Shown one piece after another: positions 53,014 through 61,511 of a stretch of 64,000 nucleotides of DNA (the stretch's first letter is position 1; every line of letters begins with the position of its first letter). A program made the position numbers and the translations under genes. The stretch comes from Aeromicrobium erythreum (GTDB lineage: Bacteria > Actinomycetota > Actinomycetes > Propionibacteriales > Nocardioidaceae), in NCBI RefSeq assembly GCF_001509405.1, contig NZ_CP011502.1, positions 2,542,001-2,606,000 on the forward strand, given 5' to 3'. Under the pieces are notes generated by a model that saw nothing but the letters and a program-made list of their open reading frames with translations, did no database searches and was not told the DNA's origin.

Positions 53014-54654
53014 TCAGGTGGGCAGGACGCGGTTCGTCCCGGCCGGGACGCGGCGGGTCGCCAGGAGCCGCGAGGAGGCGTCGGGGTCGGTGCGGTCGCT
53101 GACCGCGTGCCACTCCATGCGCGCCTCGTCGGGCGTCAGCTCGAGCACGCTGTAGCCGTGGTCGTCGAGGTTGACGAAGCGCACGTGCGGGTTCATGCGC
53201 ACGATCGCCTCCTCCATCGCCAGCGAGACGGTGCGGGGCTTGGTGCCCATGAAGTCATCGACGTTGTTGCTGGTGACGGAGCTGCACACGAGCTCGGTCG
53301 CGACGGGGGCACCGTCGAGCTCGACCTCGTTGGCCCAGGCGGTGTGCACGTCGCCGCTGAGGAAGACCACGTCGTCGACGCCCGCCTCCTTGATCCGCTC
53401 GAGCACCCGTCGGCGCTCCACGGGATAGCCGTCCCACGTGTCGGTGTTCGGTTCCGCGGGCCCCCAGGTCATCGGGTCGGTGGTGCGACGCAGGGCGAGC
53501 TCCTGGCCGCGCGGACGCGGCGGCATCAGCATCGGCGCGACCATCACGGGGTTCCCGACGAGCCGCCACCGGGCACCGCGCGTAGCGAGTCCCTCCACCA
53601 GCCACGCCTCCTGGTCGGCCCCGGTGAGGGAGCGGGCGGCGTCGTCCAGGCGCGGGTCGTCGGCCTCGACGCGCTCGTCGCGGTAGCCGCGCAGGTCGAG
53701 CATCGAGAGGTCCGCCAGCCGGCCGAACCGGAACCGCCGGTAGATGCGGGTGCCGTCGCCCACGCGGGCCGTGCCGCCCAGGCGGACCGGCATCCACTCG
53801 TCGTACGCCCGCATCGCGGCGCGCTTGCGGCGGCCCCAGGGGCCCTCGGTGAAGCGCTGGTGCTCGAAGGCCCCGCCGGGGTACCAGCCGTCGGCGATCT
53901 CGTGGTCGTCCCACGTGGCGACCATCGGCAGCGCCGCGTGCAGCTGCTGCAGGTCGGGGTCGGTCTTGTACTGCGCGTGCCGACGGCGGTAGTCCTCGAG
54001 CGACACGGTCTCGTGCGGCGGGTCGTGGCGCCGCACGTCGGTCCAGTCGGGTCCGTGGGAGTACTTCCCCGGCTGGTACTCGTACAGGTAGTCGCCGAGA
54101 TGGACGACGGCGTCGAGGTCGTGGTCGAGCAGGTGCCGGTAGGCGGCGAAGTAGCCGGCCTGCCAGTTGGCGCAGCAGACGACGCCGAGCCGCAGCCGCT
54201 GCACGTCGTCGTCCTCGGCCGGTGCCGTGCGCGTGCGGCCGCCGACGGTGTCGGGTCCGTGCCGGAAGCGGTACCAGTAGGTCGTCGCGGGCTGCAGGGC
54301 GCGGACGTCGAGCTTGACGGTGTGGTCGCGGCGGGCGTCGGTGCGCGCCACGCCGGCGGCGACGACGTCGACGAAGTCCTCGTCGGCGGCGACCTCCCAG
54401 TCGACCTCGGTCGGGGCTCCGCGTCCCGAGCCCGGGCGGGCGTCGGGCGTCGGCGTCACCCGGGTCCAGAGCACCACGCCGTCGGCGACCGGGTCGCCCG
54501 ACGCCGCGCCGTGCTGGAAGTGACGGTGGCGGCTGGCGGGGGCGGGCGACGGTCGCAGGGTCGCGACGACGGCGCCGGCGCCGACGGTGAAGCCGACGCC
54601 GCTCACGACCACGTCGCGGCGGGTCAGGGGTGCTCGGGGCGTCCCGGTCCTCAC
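53014..54654 (-). CDS. phoD: Tat-exported PhoD-family alkaline phosphatase
   Basis: The 546-residue protein has a twin-arginine signal (LTRRDVVVSGVGFTVGAGAVVA) and the PhoD domains: an N-terminal beta domain with FQHGAASGDPVADGVVLWTRV, and a metallophosphatase core with VVCCANWQAGYFAAYRHL, HLGDYLYEY, ATWDDHEIADGWY and LSGDVHTAW, which hold the Fe/Ca ligands. It releases phosphate from phosphodiesters and monoesters outside the cell. Length is normal. No Pho box is evident in the 123-bp gap upstream. Confidence 0.93.
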   Translation of the reverse strand: MRTGTPRAPLTRRDVVVSGVGFTVGAGAVVATLRPSPAPASRHRHFQHGAASGDPVADGVVLWTRVTPTPDARPGSGRGAPTEVDWEVAADEDFVDVVAAGVARTDARRDHTVKLDVRALQPATTYWYRFRHGPDTVGGRTRTAPAEDDDVQRLRLGVVCCANWQAGYFAAYRHLLDHDLDAVVHLGDYLYEYQPGKYSHGPDWTDVRRHDPPHETVSLEDYRRRHAQYKTDPDLQQLHAALPMVATWDDHEIADGWYPGGAFEHQRFTEGPWGRRKRAAMRAYDEWMPVRLGGTARVGDGTRIYRRFRFGRLADLSMLDLRGYRDERVEADDPRLDDAARSLTGADQEAWLVEGLATRGARWRLVGNPVMVAPMLMPPRPRGQELALRRTTDPMTWGPAEPNTDTWDGYPVERRRVLERIKEAGVDDVVFLSGDVHTAWANEVELDGAPVATELVCSSVTSNNVDDFMGTKPRTVSLAMEEAIVRMNPHVRFVNLDDHGYSVLELTPDEARMEWHAVSDRTDPDASSRLLATRRVPAGTNRVLPT

Positions 54655-54777
54655 CCGGCCAGTCAGACAGGGTCGGGGTACGGGACGGCGAGGTCGGGGT
54701 GAACGTCAGGAGTCGGTCGGGGAACCTCGCGCGGGACGCTGCGGAAGTTGCGGCGCCCTCGCAGCGTTGGGACCTGC

Positions 54778-55743
54778 GTGAGGCTCTCCCTGCTCGACCG
54801 TTCCCGCACCCGCGCCGGACATCCCGACGCGGAGGGACTCACGGGCAGTGTCGCGCGTGCCGTCTGGGCCGAGGAGCTCGGCTACGACCGGTTCTGGGTG
54901 GCGGAGCACCACGCCGTGCCCGGCATCGCGAGCGGCGCGCCTCCCGTCCTGATGGCCGCGGTGGGTGCGGCGACGTCGCGCATCCGCATCGGGTCCGGCG
55001 GCATCATGCTCCCGCACCACCAGCCGATCGTCGTCGCGGAGCAGGTGCGCATGCTCGAGGCGCTGCACCCGGGCCGCGTCGACGTCGGGCTCGGCCGGTC
55101 GTCGGGTTTCACCGCGCCGGTGCGCAAGGCGTTGCGGGAGACCCCCGACGCCGCCGACCGGTTCGCCGACGACGTCCGCGAGCTGCGCGACCTGCTGGCT
55201 GGTCGCGGTGCGGTGACCGTGCGTCCCGCGGGCGGCCCGGTCCCGGTGTACCTGCTGGCCACGGGACACGGCGTGACCCTGGCGGCCGAGCTGGGTCTAC
55301 CGGTGGTCGTCGGCGGGCCGGCGCTGTGGTCCGACGAGCTGCCGTCGGCGCTCGCCGCGTACCGCCGCGACTTCCGACCCTCGCCCGACGCCGACGCGCC
55401 GCAGGTGCTGGTCTCGCTCGACGTGCTCGTCACCGACGACGTCGCGACCGCCCGCGAGCTCGCCCTCCCGGAGGCGTGGGCGATGGCGCAGTCCCGGCGC
55501 ACCGGCGTCTTCGAGCCCCTGGAGTCGCCCGCGGCCATCCGCGCGCAGGAGTGGCCCGAGCAGGTGCGCCGCAGGGTCGAGACGTCGCTCGAGCAGGCCG
55601 TCGCTGGCGACGCCGGCACGGTCCGCCGGGCCCTCGAGCAGCTGGCTGAGCGCACCGGCGCCGACGAGCTGCTGGCGTCGACGTCGACGTGGGACCGCGA
55701 GGCCCTGCGCGCCGCCGACGCCGCGCTGCGCGCCCTGGTCTGA
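54778..55743 (+). CDS. LLM-class flavin-dependent oxidoreductase
   Basis: The 321-residue luciferase-like monooxygenase fold protein starts MRLSLLDRS from GTG 54778, which suits the family better than the upstream ATG 54748. WAEELGYDRFWVAEHHAVPGIASGAPPVLMAAVGAATSRIRIGSGGIMLPHHQPIVVAEQ is the typical MsnO8-like flavin (FMN or F420) barrel sequence. LHPGRVDVGLGRSSGF follows. Substrate unknown. The next gene is an F420-type reductase 61 bp downstream. Confidence 0.9.
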   Translation: MRLSLLDRSRTRAGHPDAEGLTGSVARAVWAEELGYDRFWVAEHHAVPGIASGAPPVLMAAVGAATSRIRIGSGGIMLPHHQPIVVAEQVRMLEALHPGRVDVGLGRSSGFTAPVRKALRETPDAADRFADDVRELRDLLAGRGAVTVRPAGGPVPVYLLATGHGVTLAAELGLPVVVGGPALWSDELPSALAAYRRDFRPSPDADAPQVLVSLDVLVTDDVATARELALPEAWAMAQSRRTGVFEPLESPAAIRAQEWPEQVRRRVETSLEQAVAGDAGTVRRALEQLAERTGADELLASTSTWDREALRAADAALRALV

Positions 55744-55804
55744 GGTCGCGCTGGTCCGAGGTGGTTCCGGGAAGGTCCGGCACGAACACGGTGTTGAGGA
55801 CGTC

Positions 55805-56497
55805 ATGACCACCATCGGACTCATCGGCAGTGGAAACATCGGCAGCACGGTCGCACGGCTGGCCGTCGACGCGGGCTACGACGTCGTGCTCAGCAACCGG
55901 CGCGGACCGGACACCCTGCGCGACCTCGTCGAGCAGCTCGGCCCGCGGGCGCGCACGGCGACCCCGGCAAAGGCGGCGGAGGCGGCCGACCTCGCGGTCG
56001 TGACGGTGCCGCTCAAGGCACTACCCGACGTCCCCGTCGACCCGCTGCGCGGCAAGGTCGTCATCGACACCAACAACTACTACCCCGAGCGCGACGGTCA
56101 GGTGGCACGCCTCGACGACGAGTCGACGACCACCAGCGAGCTCACGCAGGAGCACCTGCCGGAGTCGAAGGTCGTCAAGACGTTCAACAACATCTACTTC
56201 GAGCACCTCGCCCGCCTCGCGCGCCCCCACGGCGACCCCGAGCGGTCGGTGCTCGCCATCGCCGGTGACGACGCCGACGCCAAGCAGGTCGTCACCGACT
56301 TCCTCGACGCGATCGGCTACGACGCCCACGACGTCGGCCCGCTCTCCGAGGGTTGGCGCTACCAGCGCGACACCGCCGCCTACGCCGGGCTCTACCAGAC
56401 CCCGGACGCCGACTTCACGCCCGAGTCGGGCCGCCAGGTCACGCCGGAGCTGCTGCAGGAGAAGCTCGACGCGGCGCAGCGCTACCGCGACATGTGA
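55805..56497 (+). CDS. F420/NADP oxidoreductase-like (NpdG-type) protein
   Basis: The 230-residue Rossmann protein has the NADP-binding MTTIGLIGSGNIGSTVARLAVDAGYDVVLSNRRGP at its start and VVKTFNNIYFEHL in the middle. This is the pattern of the F420-dependent NADP reductase family, though many members use other partners. It probably makes or uses reducing equivalents for the neighbouring luciferase-like enzyme. A strong hairpin ends the unit at 56545. Confidence 0.87.
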   Translation: MTTIGLIGSGNIGSTVARLAVDAGYDVVLSNRRGPDTLRDLVEQLGPRARTATPAKAAEAADLAVVTVPLKALPDVPVDPLRGKVVIDTNNYYPERDGQVARLDDESTTTSELTQEHLPESKVVKTFNNIYFEHLARLARPHGDPERSVLAIAGDDADAKQVVTDFLDAIGYDAHDVGPLSEGWRYQRDTAAYAGLYQTPDADFTPESGRQVTPELLQEKLDAAQRYRDM

Positions 56498-56544
56498 CGC
56501 TCGACCCGCTCCTGCTCGGTGTGACGCCGCGCTGACCTGGACAT

Positions 56545-56582
56545 GGCGAGGCTCCCGGACCCTGCGGTCCGGGAGCCTCGCC
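56545..56582. terminator. Bidirectional terminator hairpin
   Basis: GGCGAGGCTCCCGGACC (56545-56561) and GGTCCGGGAGCCTCGCC (56566-56582) are exact reverse complements over 17 bp around CTGC. The hairpin lies between the convergent reductase and secreted-protein genes. Confidence 0.9.
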
Positions 56583-56602
56583 AGCCGACAGGGGTCTCGA
56601 GG

Positions 56603-57157
56603 TCAGGAGACGCTGCAGGCAGGCAGCCCCAGGACGACGAGGGCGCAGCGGATGCCGGCCTTGTTGTTGGCGTAGTTCGTGTCCAGCGCCGCCGTCCGCG
56701 GGTCGGACAGCTCGAAGCTCCACTGGCTGAAGGCCGAGACCTCGACCGTCGACAGAAGGAACGTCCTGCTCTGCCCGGGCAGCAGCGGCTCCTTGAGGTA
56801 CACGTCGCCGTCGTAGCCCGATCCGAGGACACCGATGGCCCAGTCCTCCTGGATCTGCGGGTCGCCGAACAGGCCGATCCCGACCGCCCGGTTGGAGTGG
56901 AACGTGAACTGCGTGCCGGCCGGGACCGTCGTGTTGCCCTGGTTGCGCACGACGAAGCCACGCTGGCCCACACCGGACTGCGCCTTGACGACGATCTCGG
57001 GGTGCCGGACCACCGCCTTCGCCGCGGCCTTCTGGGTCACGGCGCTCTTCGCCGCGGGGGCCTTCGTCTCGGCGGCGTTCGCCACGGAGGCGGTCCCGAC
57101 GAGGGAGCAGACGACGGCGGCGACCAAGCCCGCCGAGAACGTACGGGAAACGATCAT
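56603..57157 (-). CDS. Small secreted protein of unknown function
   Basis: The 184-residue product has a Sec signal peptide (MIVSRTFSAGLVAAVVCSLV..., cleavage after ANA-A near residue 29), then a Lys/Ala-rich linker (about 30-50) and a beta-rich domain (about 52-184). PEIVVKAQSGVGQRGFVVRNQGNTTVPAGTQF looks like a CARDB/immunoglobulin-like secreted fold. Two cysteines near the C-terminus (CALVVLGLPAC) may form a disulfide. AGGAG lies 5 nt before ATG 57157. No function assigned. Confidence 0.8.
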   Translation of the reverse strand: MIVSRTFSAGLVAAVVCSLVGTASVANAAETKAPAAKSAVTQKAAAKAVVRHPEIVVKAQSGVGQRGFVVRNQGNTTVPAGTQFTFHSNRAVGIGLFGDPQIQEDWAIGVLGSGYDGDVYLKEPLLPGQSRTFLLSTVEVSAFSQWSFELSDPRTAALDTNYANNKAGIRCALVVLGLPACSVS

Positions 57158-57346
57158 GATGACTCCTACACGAGGTGGACGTACGCGGGCCCGGACGGGC
57201 TCACGCGGCAAGCGTCGTCACCACGAGCGCGGCATCCCTGGATCCGGGCGATCTGCGTGCTGCCGTGCACGGGATTGCGTACTGGGCCGCCCCGCCGCAG
57301 GACCCGGCCGGCGAGACACCCGTAGGTACTGCGAGCCGAAAGCACG

Positions 57347-57382
57347 ACACTCCCGGACCCGCTTCCGCAGGTCCGGGAGTGT
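57347..57382. terminator. Hairpin with the same arms as the 56545 terminator
   Basis: ACACTCCCGGACC (57347-57359) pairs with GGTCCGGGAGTGT (57370-57382). The inner ten bases CTCCCGGACC/GGTCCGGGAG equal those of the hairpin at 56545-56582. It lies in the gap upstream of the secreted-protein gene, where otherwise I see only that gene's presumed promoter region. Confidence 0.75.
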
Positions 57383-57419
57383 GGGACGTCCTCGGACGTC
57401 GTCGTGGTCGGGCTGACGG

Positions 57420-57684
57420 TGTGCTGGTTCAGGACATCGGCAAGGCATGTCCCAAGACATAGGCAACACTTCCGGTCACGCTGCTGGGGGGAGGATCAAA
57501 CCGCACCGATCTCCTCGCGTCTTGGACACTTCCGGGGCACTCCACTGGCTCGGGGGCACCCGGAAGTGTCCGAAACGGGGGACGACGCGTCATCGACCCC
57601 GAACGCGACTACCAGCCCCAGAAACCACAAGCCCCGAACCCACATCCGTGGGTTCGGGGCTTGCCGATGTCTTGAGACATCAGA
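57420..57684. mobile_element. 265-bp insertion-element relic (IS481-like ends) at the tRNA-Pro 3' end
   Basis: The ends 57420-57444 and 57660-57684 form inverted repeats matching at 20 of 25 positions, both containing GACATCGGCAAG. Immediately outside them GTGGTCGGGCTGAC is duplicated (57404-57417 and 57685-57698, the latter within the tRNA 3' end). That is the layout of a target-site duplication, in the 4-15-bp range known for IS481-type elements. The interior has no transposase, only hairpins (57524-57536 with 57559-57571; 57628-57663) and another AAGACATAGGCAA word. It would be a deletion derivative or a MITE-like unit. Confidence 0.55.
57628..57663 (-). terminator. Terminator-like hairpin downstream of tRNA-Pro
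   Basis: CAAGCCCCGAACCCAC (57628-57643) and GTGGGTTCGGGGCTTG (57648-57663) are exact reverse complements over 16 bp around ATCC. On the tRNA's strand it begins 22 nt after the encoded CCA, so it is placed to end the tRNA transcript, though it lies inside the element-like segment. Confidence 0.75.
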
Positions 57685-57685
57685 G

Positions 57686-57762
57686 TGGTCGGGCTGACAG
57701 GATTTGAACCTGCGACCCCCTGACCCCCAGTCAGGTGCGCTACCAAGCTGCGCTACAGCCCG
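57686..57762 (-). tRNA. tRNA-Pro (anticodon GGG), CCA encoded
   Basis: Read on the minus strand the acceptor CGGGCTG (57762-57756) pairs with CAGCCCG, followed by discriminator A and an encoded CCA (57688-57686). The D loop contains AGCTTGGTAG, the anticodon stem-loop is CCTGA-CTGGGGG-TCAGG giving anticodon GGG, and the T arm has GGTTCAAATCC. It reads CCC/CCU proline codons. Length is 77 nt with CCA. Confidence 0.97.
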
Positions 57763-57812
57763 AACAACCTGAGCCAGCCTACCGTACGCGCTCGCCGCGA
57801 CCCCACCTGGCC

Positions 57813-58733
57813 TCAGGCGCTCGCGAGGGGCAGGGCCCGGCGGCTCGTGAAGCGACGCGGGGCGTCGTCGACGGGGTCGGTGAAGGCGACCTCGTGGGCC
57901 AGGAGCTGCAACGGTGTGGTCATGTCGTCGACCGCGACGTCGAGCACGTCGGGGTACAGCGGGTCACCGACGATCGGCACGCCGAGCCCCCACAGGTGCA
58001 GGCGCAGCTGGTGGGTGCGGCCGGTCTCGGGGCGGAGGCGGTACACGGCCTCGTCGCCCCGGACCTCCTGCAGCTCCACGTGCGTCACCGCGTTCACGGG
58101 GGCGTCCGGCACGACCTCGGCGCGCAGCGTCCCACGGTCCTTGCGCACGTGGTCGCGCACGGTCGTCGGCAGCTCCAGGGACGGGTCGTAGGGCGCGAGG
58201 GCGAGGTACGTCTTGCGCATCGCGCGCTCGGCGAACAGCTGCTGGTACGCGCCGCGCCACCGCCGTTCCTTCACCAGCACCAGCACGCCCGACGTCACGC
58301 GGTCCAGACGGTGCGCGGGCGTCAGCTCCGGCAGGTCGAGGCTGTCGCGCAGCCGCACCGTGACGCTCTGGCGCACGTGCCGTCCGCGCGGGATCGTCGC
58401 CAGGAACGGCGGCTTGTCGACCACCAGCAGCCGCTCGTCCTCGTGCAGCACGTCGATCGTGCCCGGCACCTCCGGCTCGTCGCGCAGCGCACGGTGGAAC
58501 CACACGAACGTGTGCGGACGGTAGGGCTCCTCACCCGTGAGCGGCGTCCCGTCGTCGAGCACGAACCGACCCTCGGCGAGCAGCTCCTCGACCCCGACGC
58601 GCTCGGGCAGCCTCTGGCGCAACCAGGCGCCCATGGTCGGGGCGGGCGAGGGCCGGGTGCGGTCGTGGTCGGGCGTGCGCACCCAGGCGGCGCCGAGCCC
58701 GTGGCGCGGCGGCAGGGGCGAACGCGGCGGCAC
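57813..58733 (-). CDS. RluA-family pseudouridine synthase
   Basis: The 306-residue enzyme isomerises uridine in rRNA or tRNA. The catalytic motif HRLDRVTSG gives D144, preceded by VVDKPPFLATIPRG and followed by RPETGRTHQLRLHLWGLG. The N-terminal ~85 residues (with YRPHTFVWFHRALRDEP) are the extension found in the actinobacterial subgroup, and no S4 domain is obvious. The start is GTG 58733, 12 bp after der on the same strand. Site specificity unknown. Confidence 0.9.
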   Translation of the reverse strand: MPPRSPLPPRHGLGAAWVRTPDHDRTRPSPAPTMGAWLRQRLPERVGVEELLAEGRFVLDDGTPLTGEEPYRPHTFVWFHRALRDEPEVPGTIDVLHEDERLLVVDKPPFLATIPRGRHVRQSVTVRLRDSLDLPELTPAHRLDRVTSGVLVLVKERRWRGAYQQLFAERAMRKTYLALAPYDPSLELPTTVRDHVRKDRGTLRAEVVPDAPVNAVTHVELQEVRGDEAVYRLRPETGRTHQLRLHLWGLGVPIVGDPLYPDVLDVAVDDMTTPLQLLAHEVAFTDPVDDAPRRFTSRRALPLASA

Positions 58734-58745
58734 GAGCCCGTCCCG

Positions 58746-60092
58746 TCAGCGCTTGCGCTTCTCGCGCGGACGCTGCTGGATGTGGATCGGCGTGCCGACG
58801 AAGCCGAACTCCTCGCGCAGCCGACGCTCGACGAAGCGCACGTAGCCCGCCTCCAGCTTCCCCGACGTGAAGAGGATGAACGTCGGCGGAGCGGTCGAGG
58901 CCTGCGTGCCGAAGAGGATCTTGGCCTGCTTGCCGCCCCGCACGGGGTGGGGGTGCTCGGCGACGAGCCGCCCGAGGAAGGAGTTCAGCGCCCCGGTGCC
59001 GATGCGCGTCTCCCAGCCCTCGAGGGCGGCGTCGAGCGCGCGCACGAGCCGGTCGACGTGCCAGCCGGTGCGGGCGGCGATGTTGATGCGCGGGGCCCAC
59101 TGCACCTGCACGAGCTCGCGCTCGATCTCGCGCTCCAGGTAGTAGCGGCGCTCCTCGTCGACCTTGTCCCACTTGTTGAACGCGACGACGAGGGCGCGGC
59201 CGGTCTCGGCGACCGAGGAGACGATGCGGATGTCCTGCTCGGTGAACGGCATGCTCGCGTCGACGATGACGACGGCGACCTCGGCGCGCTCGATCGCCGT
59301 CGACGTGCGCAGGCTCGCGTAGTACTCGTGCCCCGACGCCTCGCGGACCCGGCGGCGGATGCCGGCGGTGTCGATGAACCGCCACTCGCGTCCACCGAGC
59401 TCCACCAGCTCGTCGACGGGGTCGACGGTCGTGCCGGACGCGTCGTCGACGACGACCCGGTACTCCCCCGCGAGCTGGTTCAGCAGGCTCGACTTGCCCA
59501 CGTTGGGCTTGCCGACGATGGCGACCCGGCGCGGACCGCCGATCTCGGACTCCCGCTCCTCGGGCGCGTCGGGCAGCGCGGCGAGGACGGCGTCGAGCAT
59601 GTCGCCGCTGCCGCGACCGTGCAGCGCGGAGACGGGGTACGGCTCGCCGAGCCCCAGGTTCCAGAGCGACGCCGCCTCGAGCTCGCCCCGCTGGTCGTCG
59701 ACCTTGTTCGCTGCCAGGACCACGGGCTTCTTCGCCGCGCGCAGGATCCGCACGACCGCCTCGTCGGCGTCGGTGATGCCGACCGTGGCGTCGACGACGA
59801 ACAGGACGGCGTCGGCGGCCTGCACGGCCACCTCGGCCTGCGCGGCGATCCGCTCCGCGAGCCCGCGGGCGTCGGGGTCCCAGCCGCCCGTGTCGACCAC
59901 GGTGAAGGCCTTGCCGTTCCACTCCGCGTCGTAGGGCACGCGATCGCGGGTGACGCCGGGGACGTCCTCGACGACGGCCTCGCGGCGGCCGATGATGCGG
60001 TTGACGAGCGTCGACTTGCCGACGTTGGGCCGTCCGATGACCGCCAGGACGGGCAGGGGCGCGTCGCCGCGCGGCGCGGTGGACTCAGACAT
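58746..60092 (-). CDS. der: Ribosome biogenesis GTPase Der (EngA)
   Basis: The 448-residue protein has two GTPase domains, with P-loops GRPNVGKST (about 20-28) and GKPNVGKSS in the second half, DTGG and DTAG switch motifs, and a C-terminal KH-like domain. It assists 50S subunit assembly. It ends in a basic tail (REKRKR). ATG 60092 overlaps the acyltransferase end by 8 bp, in the standard cmk-plsC-der order. Confidence 0.96.
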   Translation of the reverse strand: MSESTAPRGDAPLPVLAVIGRPNVGKSTLVNRIIGRREAVVEDVPGVTRDRVPYDAEWNGKAFTVVDTGGWDPDARGLAERIAAQAEVAVQAADAVLFVVDATVGITDADEAVVRILRAAKKPVVLAANKVDDQRGELEAASLWNLGLGEPYPVSALHGRGSGDMLDAVLAALPDAPEERESEIGGPRRVAIVGKPNVGKSSLLNQLAGEYRVVVDDASGTTVDPVDELVELGGREWRFIDTAGIRRRVREASGHEYYASLRTSTAIERAEVAVVIVDASMPFTEQDIRIVSSVAETGRALVVAFNKWDKVDEERRYYLEREIERELVQVQWAPRINIAARTGWHVDRLVRALDAALEGWETRIGTGALNSFLGRLVAEHPHPVRGGKQAKILFGTQASTAPPTFILFTSGKLEAGYVRFVERRLREEFGFVGTPIHIQQRPREKRKR

Positions 60093-60807
60093 CGGCAGTT
60101 CCTTCGGGCAGGGGGCCGGGCAGCTGCAGGTGCCCGGTGTCCGCGGCCCACTCGACGTGGTGCCGCAGGTGATCGGTGATCCGGCGCCCGACCTCGGCCA
60201 CGTGGGCCCGGGTGCGGGGCCACGGAACGGGCGCGATCCGTAAGGGTTCACCGTAGACGACGTCGATCCGCGCGCCCCGCGCGGGCCTGCTCTCCGGGTG
60301 CCCGCCCGGCGCCCGCGTGCCGAACAGCGCCACCGGCACGACGGGCGCGCCGGAGACCATCGCGAGCCACGCGACGCCGTCCTTGGTCCGGCGCACGTCA
60401 CCCGCGCCGCGCTGGCCCTCCGGGTACACGACGACGCACTGGCCGGCCGCGAGCGCACCGGCCGCCGTGCGCAGGGCGCCGACGTCGCGCTCCTCGCGCC
60501 GCACCGGGATCTGGCCGGCGAGGCGCAGGACCCGGGCGGTGCGACCCTCGAAGGCCTCCCGCTTGACGAGTGCGTGCGCGTGGCGCGGGGCGCACAGGAT
60601 GAGCAGCGGGCCGTCGAGCCACCCCACGTGGTTGCTGGCGAGGATGACCGGGCCCGCGACGGGCACGTGGTGCGCGCCGCGCTGGCGCACGTCCCACTGC
60701 CGGTGGACGGAGCGGCGCACGACCGGGCGCAGCGACCGCAGTCCCGCCTCCGGCAGGGCACGCGGCGCGTACGCCGGGGCGCCGGCGCCGACCAGGGGCT
60801 CGGTCAC
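60085..60807 (-). CDS. 1-acyl-glycerol-3-phosphate acyltransferase-like protein
   Basis: The 240-residue lysophospholipid acyltransferase-fold protein carries the HX4D catalytic box (SNHVGWLD, H60 and D65) and the acceptor-binding VVYPEGQRG. It should esterify lysophosphatidate or a related lipid at the membrane. It overlaps cmk by 4 bp and der by 8 bp. Confidence 0.92.
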   Translation of the reverse strand: MTEPLVGAGAPAYAPRALPEAGLRSLRPVVRRSVHRQWDVRQRGAHHVPVAGPVILASNHVGWLDGPLLILCAPRHAHALVKREAFEGRTARVLRLAGQIPVRREERDVGALRTAAGALAAGQCVVVYPEGQRGAGDVRRTKDGVAWLAMVSGAPVVPVALFGTRAPGGHPESRPARGARIDVVYGEPLRIAPVPWPRTRAHVAEVGRRITDHLRHHVEWAADTGHLQLPGPLPEGTADV

Positions 60808-61475
60808 GTCGTCCGGGCCTCCTCGACCAGCTGCACCACCGCGTCGACGACCTCGTCGAGCGTGAGATGGGTGCCGTCGATCTGCACGGCGCCGTCGGCA
60901 CGCGTCAGCGGCGACGTGGCGCGGGTGGAGTCGATGGCGTCGCGGGCGGCCAGCGACGCGGCGGTCGCGGCCTCGTCGGCCCCACCTCGCTCCGCCGCCC
61001 GACGTGCGGCACGCGCCTGAGCGTCGGCGACGAGGAACACCTTCACCGGGGCGTCGGGAGCCACCGTCGACCCGATGTCGCGACCCTCCACGACGATGCC
61101 GCCCGTGGCCTCGGCGATGATCGCGCGCTGCTGGTCGACGAGCATGCTGCGCACCTCAGGCACTGCCGCCACCGGGCTCACGTGGGCGTTCACGTCGTCG
61201 CCGCGGACGGCCTCGGAGACGTCGGCGCCGTCGACGGCGATGGTGGGCGCCTGCGGGTCGGTACCCGACTCCAGCCGCAGGTCGACCGCGTCACGCGCGA
61301 TGGCGGCGGGGTCGCCGAGGTCGGTGCCACGCTGCAGCAGCGCCCACGTGACCGCGCGGTACATCGCGCCCGTGTCGAGGTAGGCCAGCGACAGGCGCGT
61401 TGCCACGCCCCGTGCGGTGCTGGACTTGCCCGATCCGGACGGACCGTCGACGGCGACGACGAAGGGGGTGCTCAC
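60804..61475 (-). CDS. cmk: Cytidylate kinase
   Basis: The 223-residue kinase phosphorylates CMP and dCMP. It has P-loop DGPSGSGKSS (10-19), the CMP-binding LDTGAMYRAVT, GRDIGSTVAPDAPVKVFLVADAQARAARR and the lid that follows. It ends just inside the acyltransferase gene, in the operon cmk-acyltransferase-der. Confidence 0.96.
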   Translation of the reverse strand: MSTPFVVAVDGPSGSGKSSTARGVATRLSLAYLDTGAMYRAVTWALLQRGTDLGDPAAIARDAVDLRLESGTDPQAPTIAVDGADVSEAVRGDDVNAHVSPVAAVPEVRSMLVDQQRAIIAEATGGIVVEGRDIGSTVAPDAPVKVFLVADAQARAARRAAERGGADEAATAASLAARDAIDSTRATSPLTRADGAVQIDGTHLTLDEVVDAVVQLVEEARTT

Positions 61476-61511
61476 AGGTGCTGGCTCCTCGGAGAGGGGT
61501 GGATTGACGGA

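Noticed and set aside
51658-54702. 1014-codon open frame opposite tig and phoD
   Set aside because: It is antisense to two well-supported genes and has no motif or plausible composition. Long open antisense frames are expected at this GC content.
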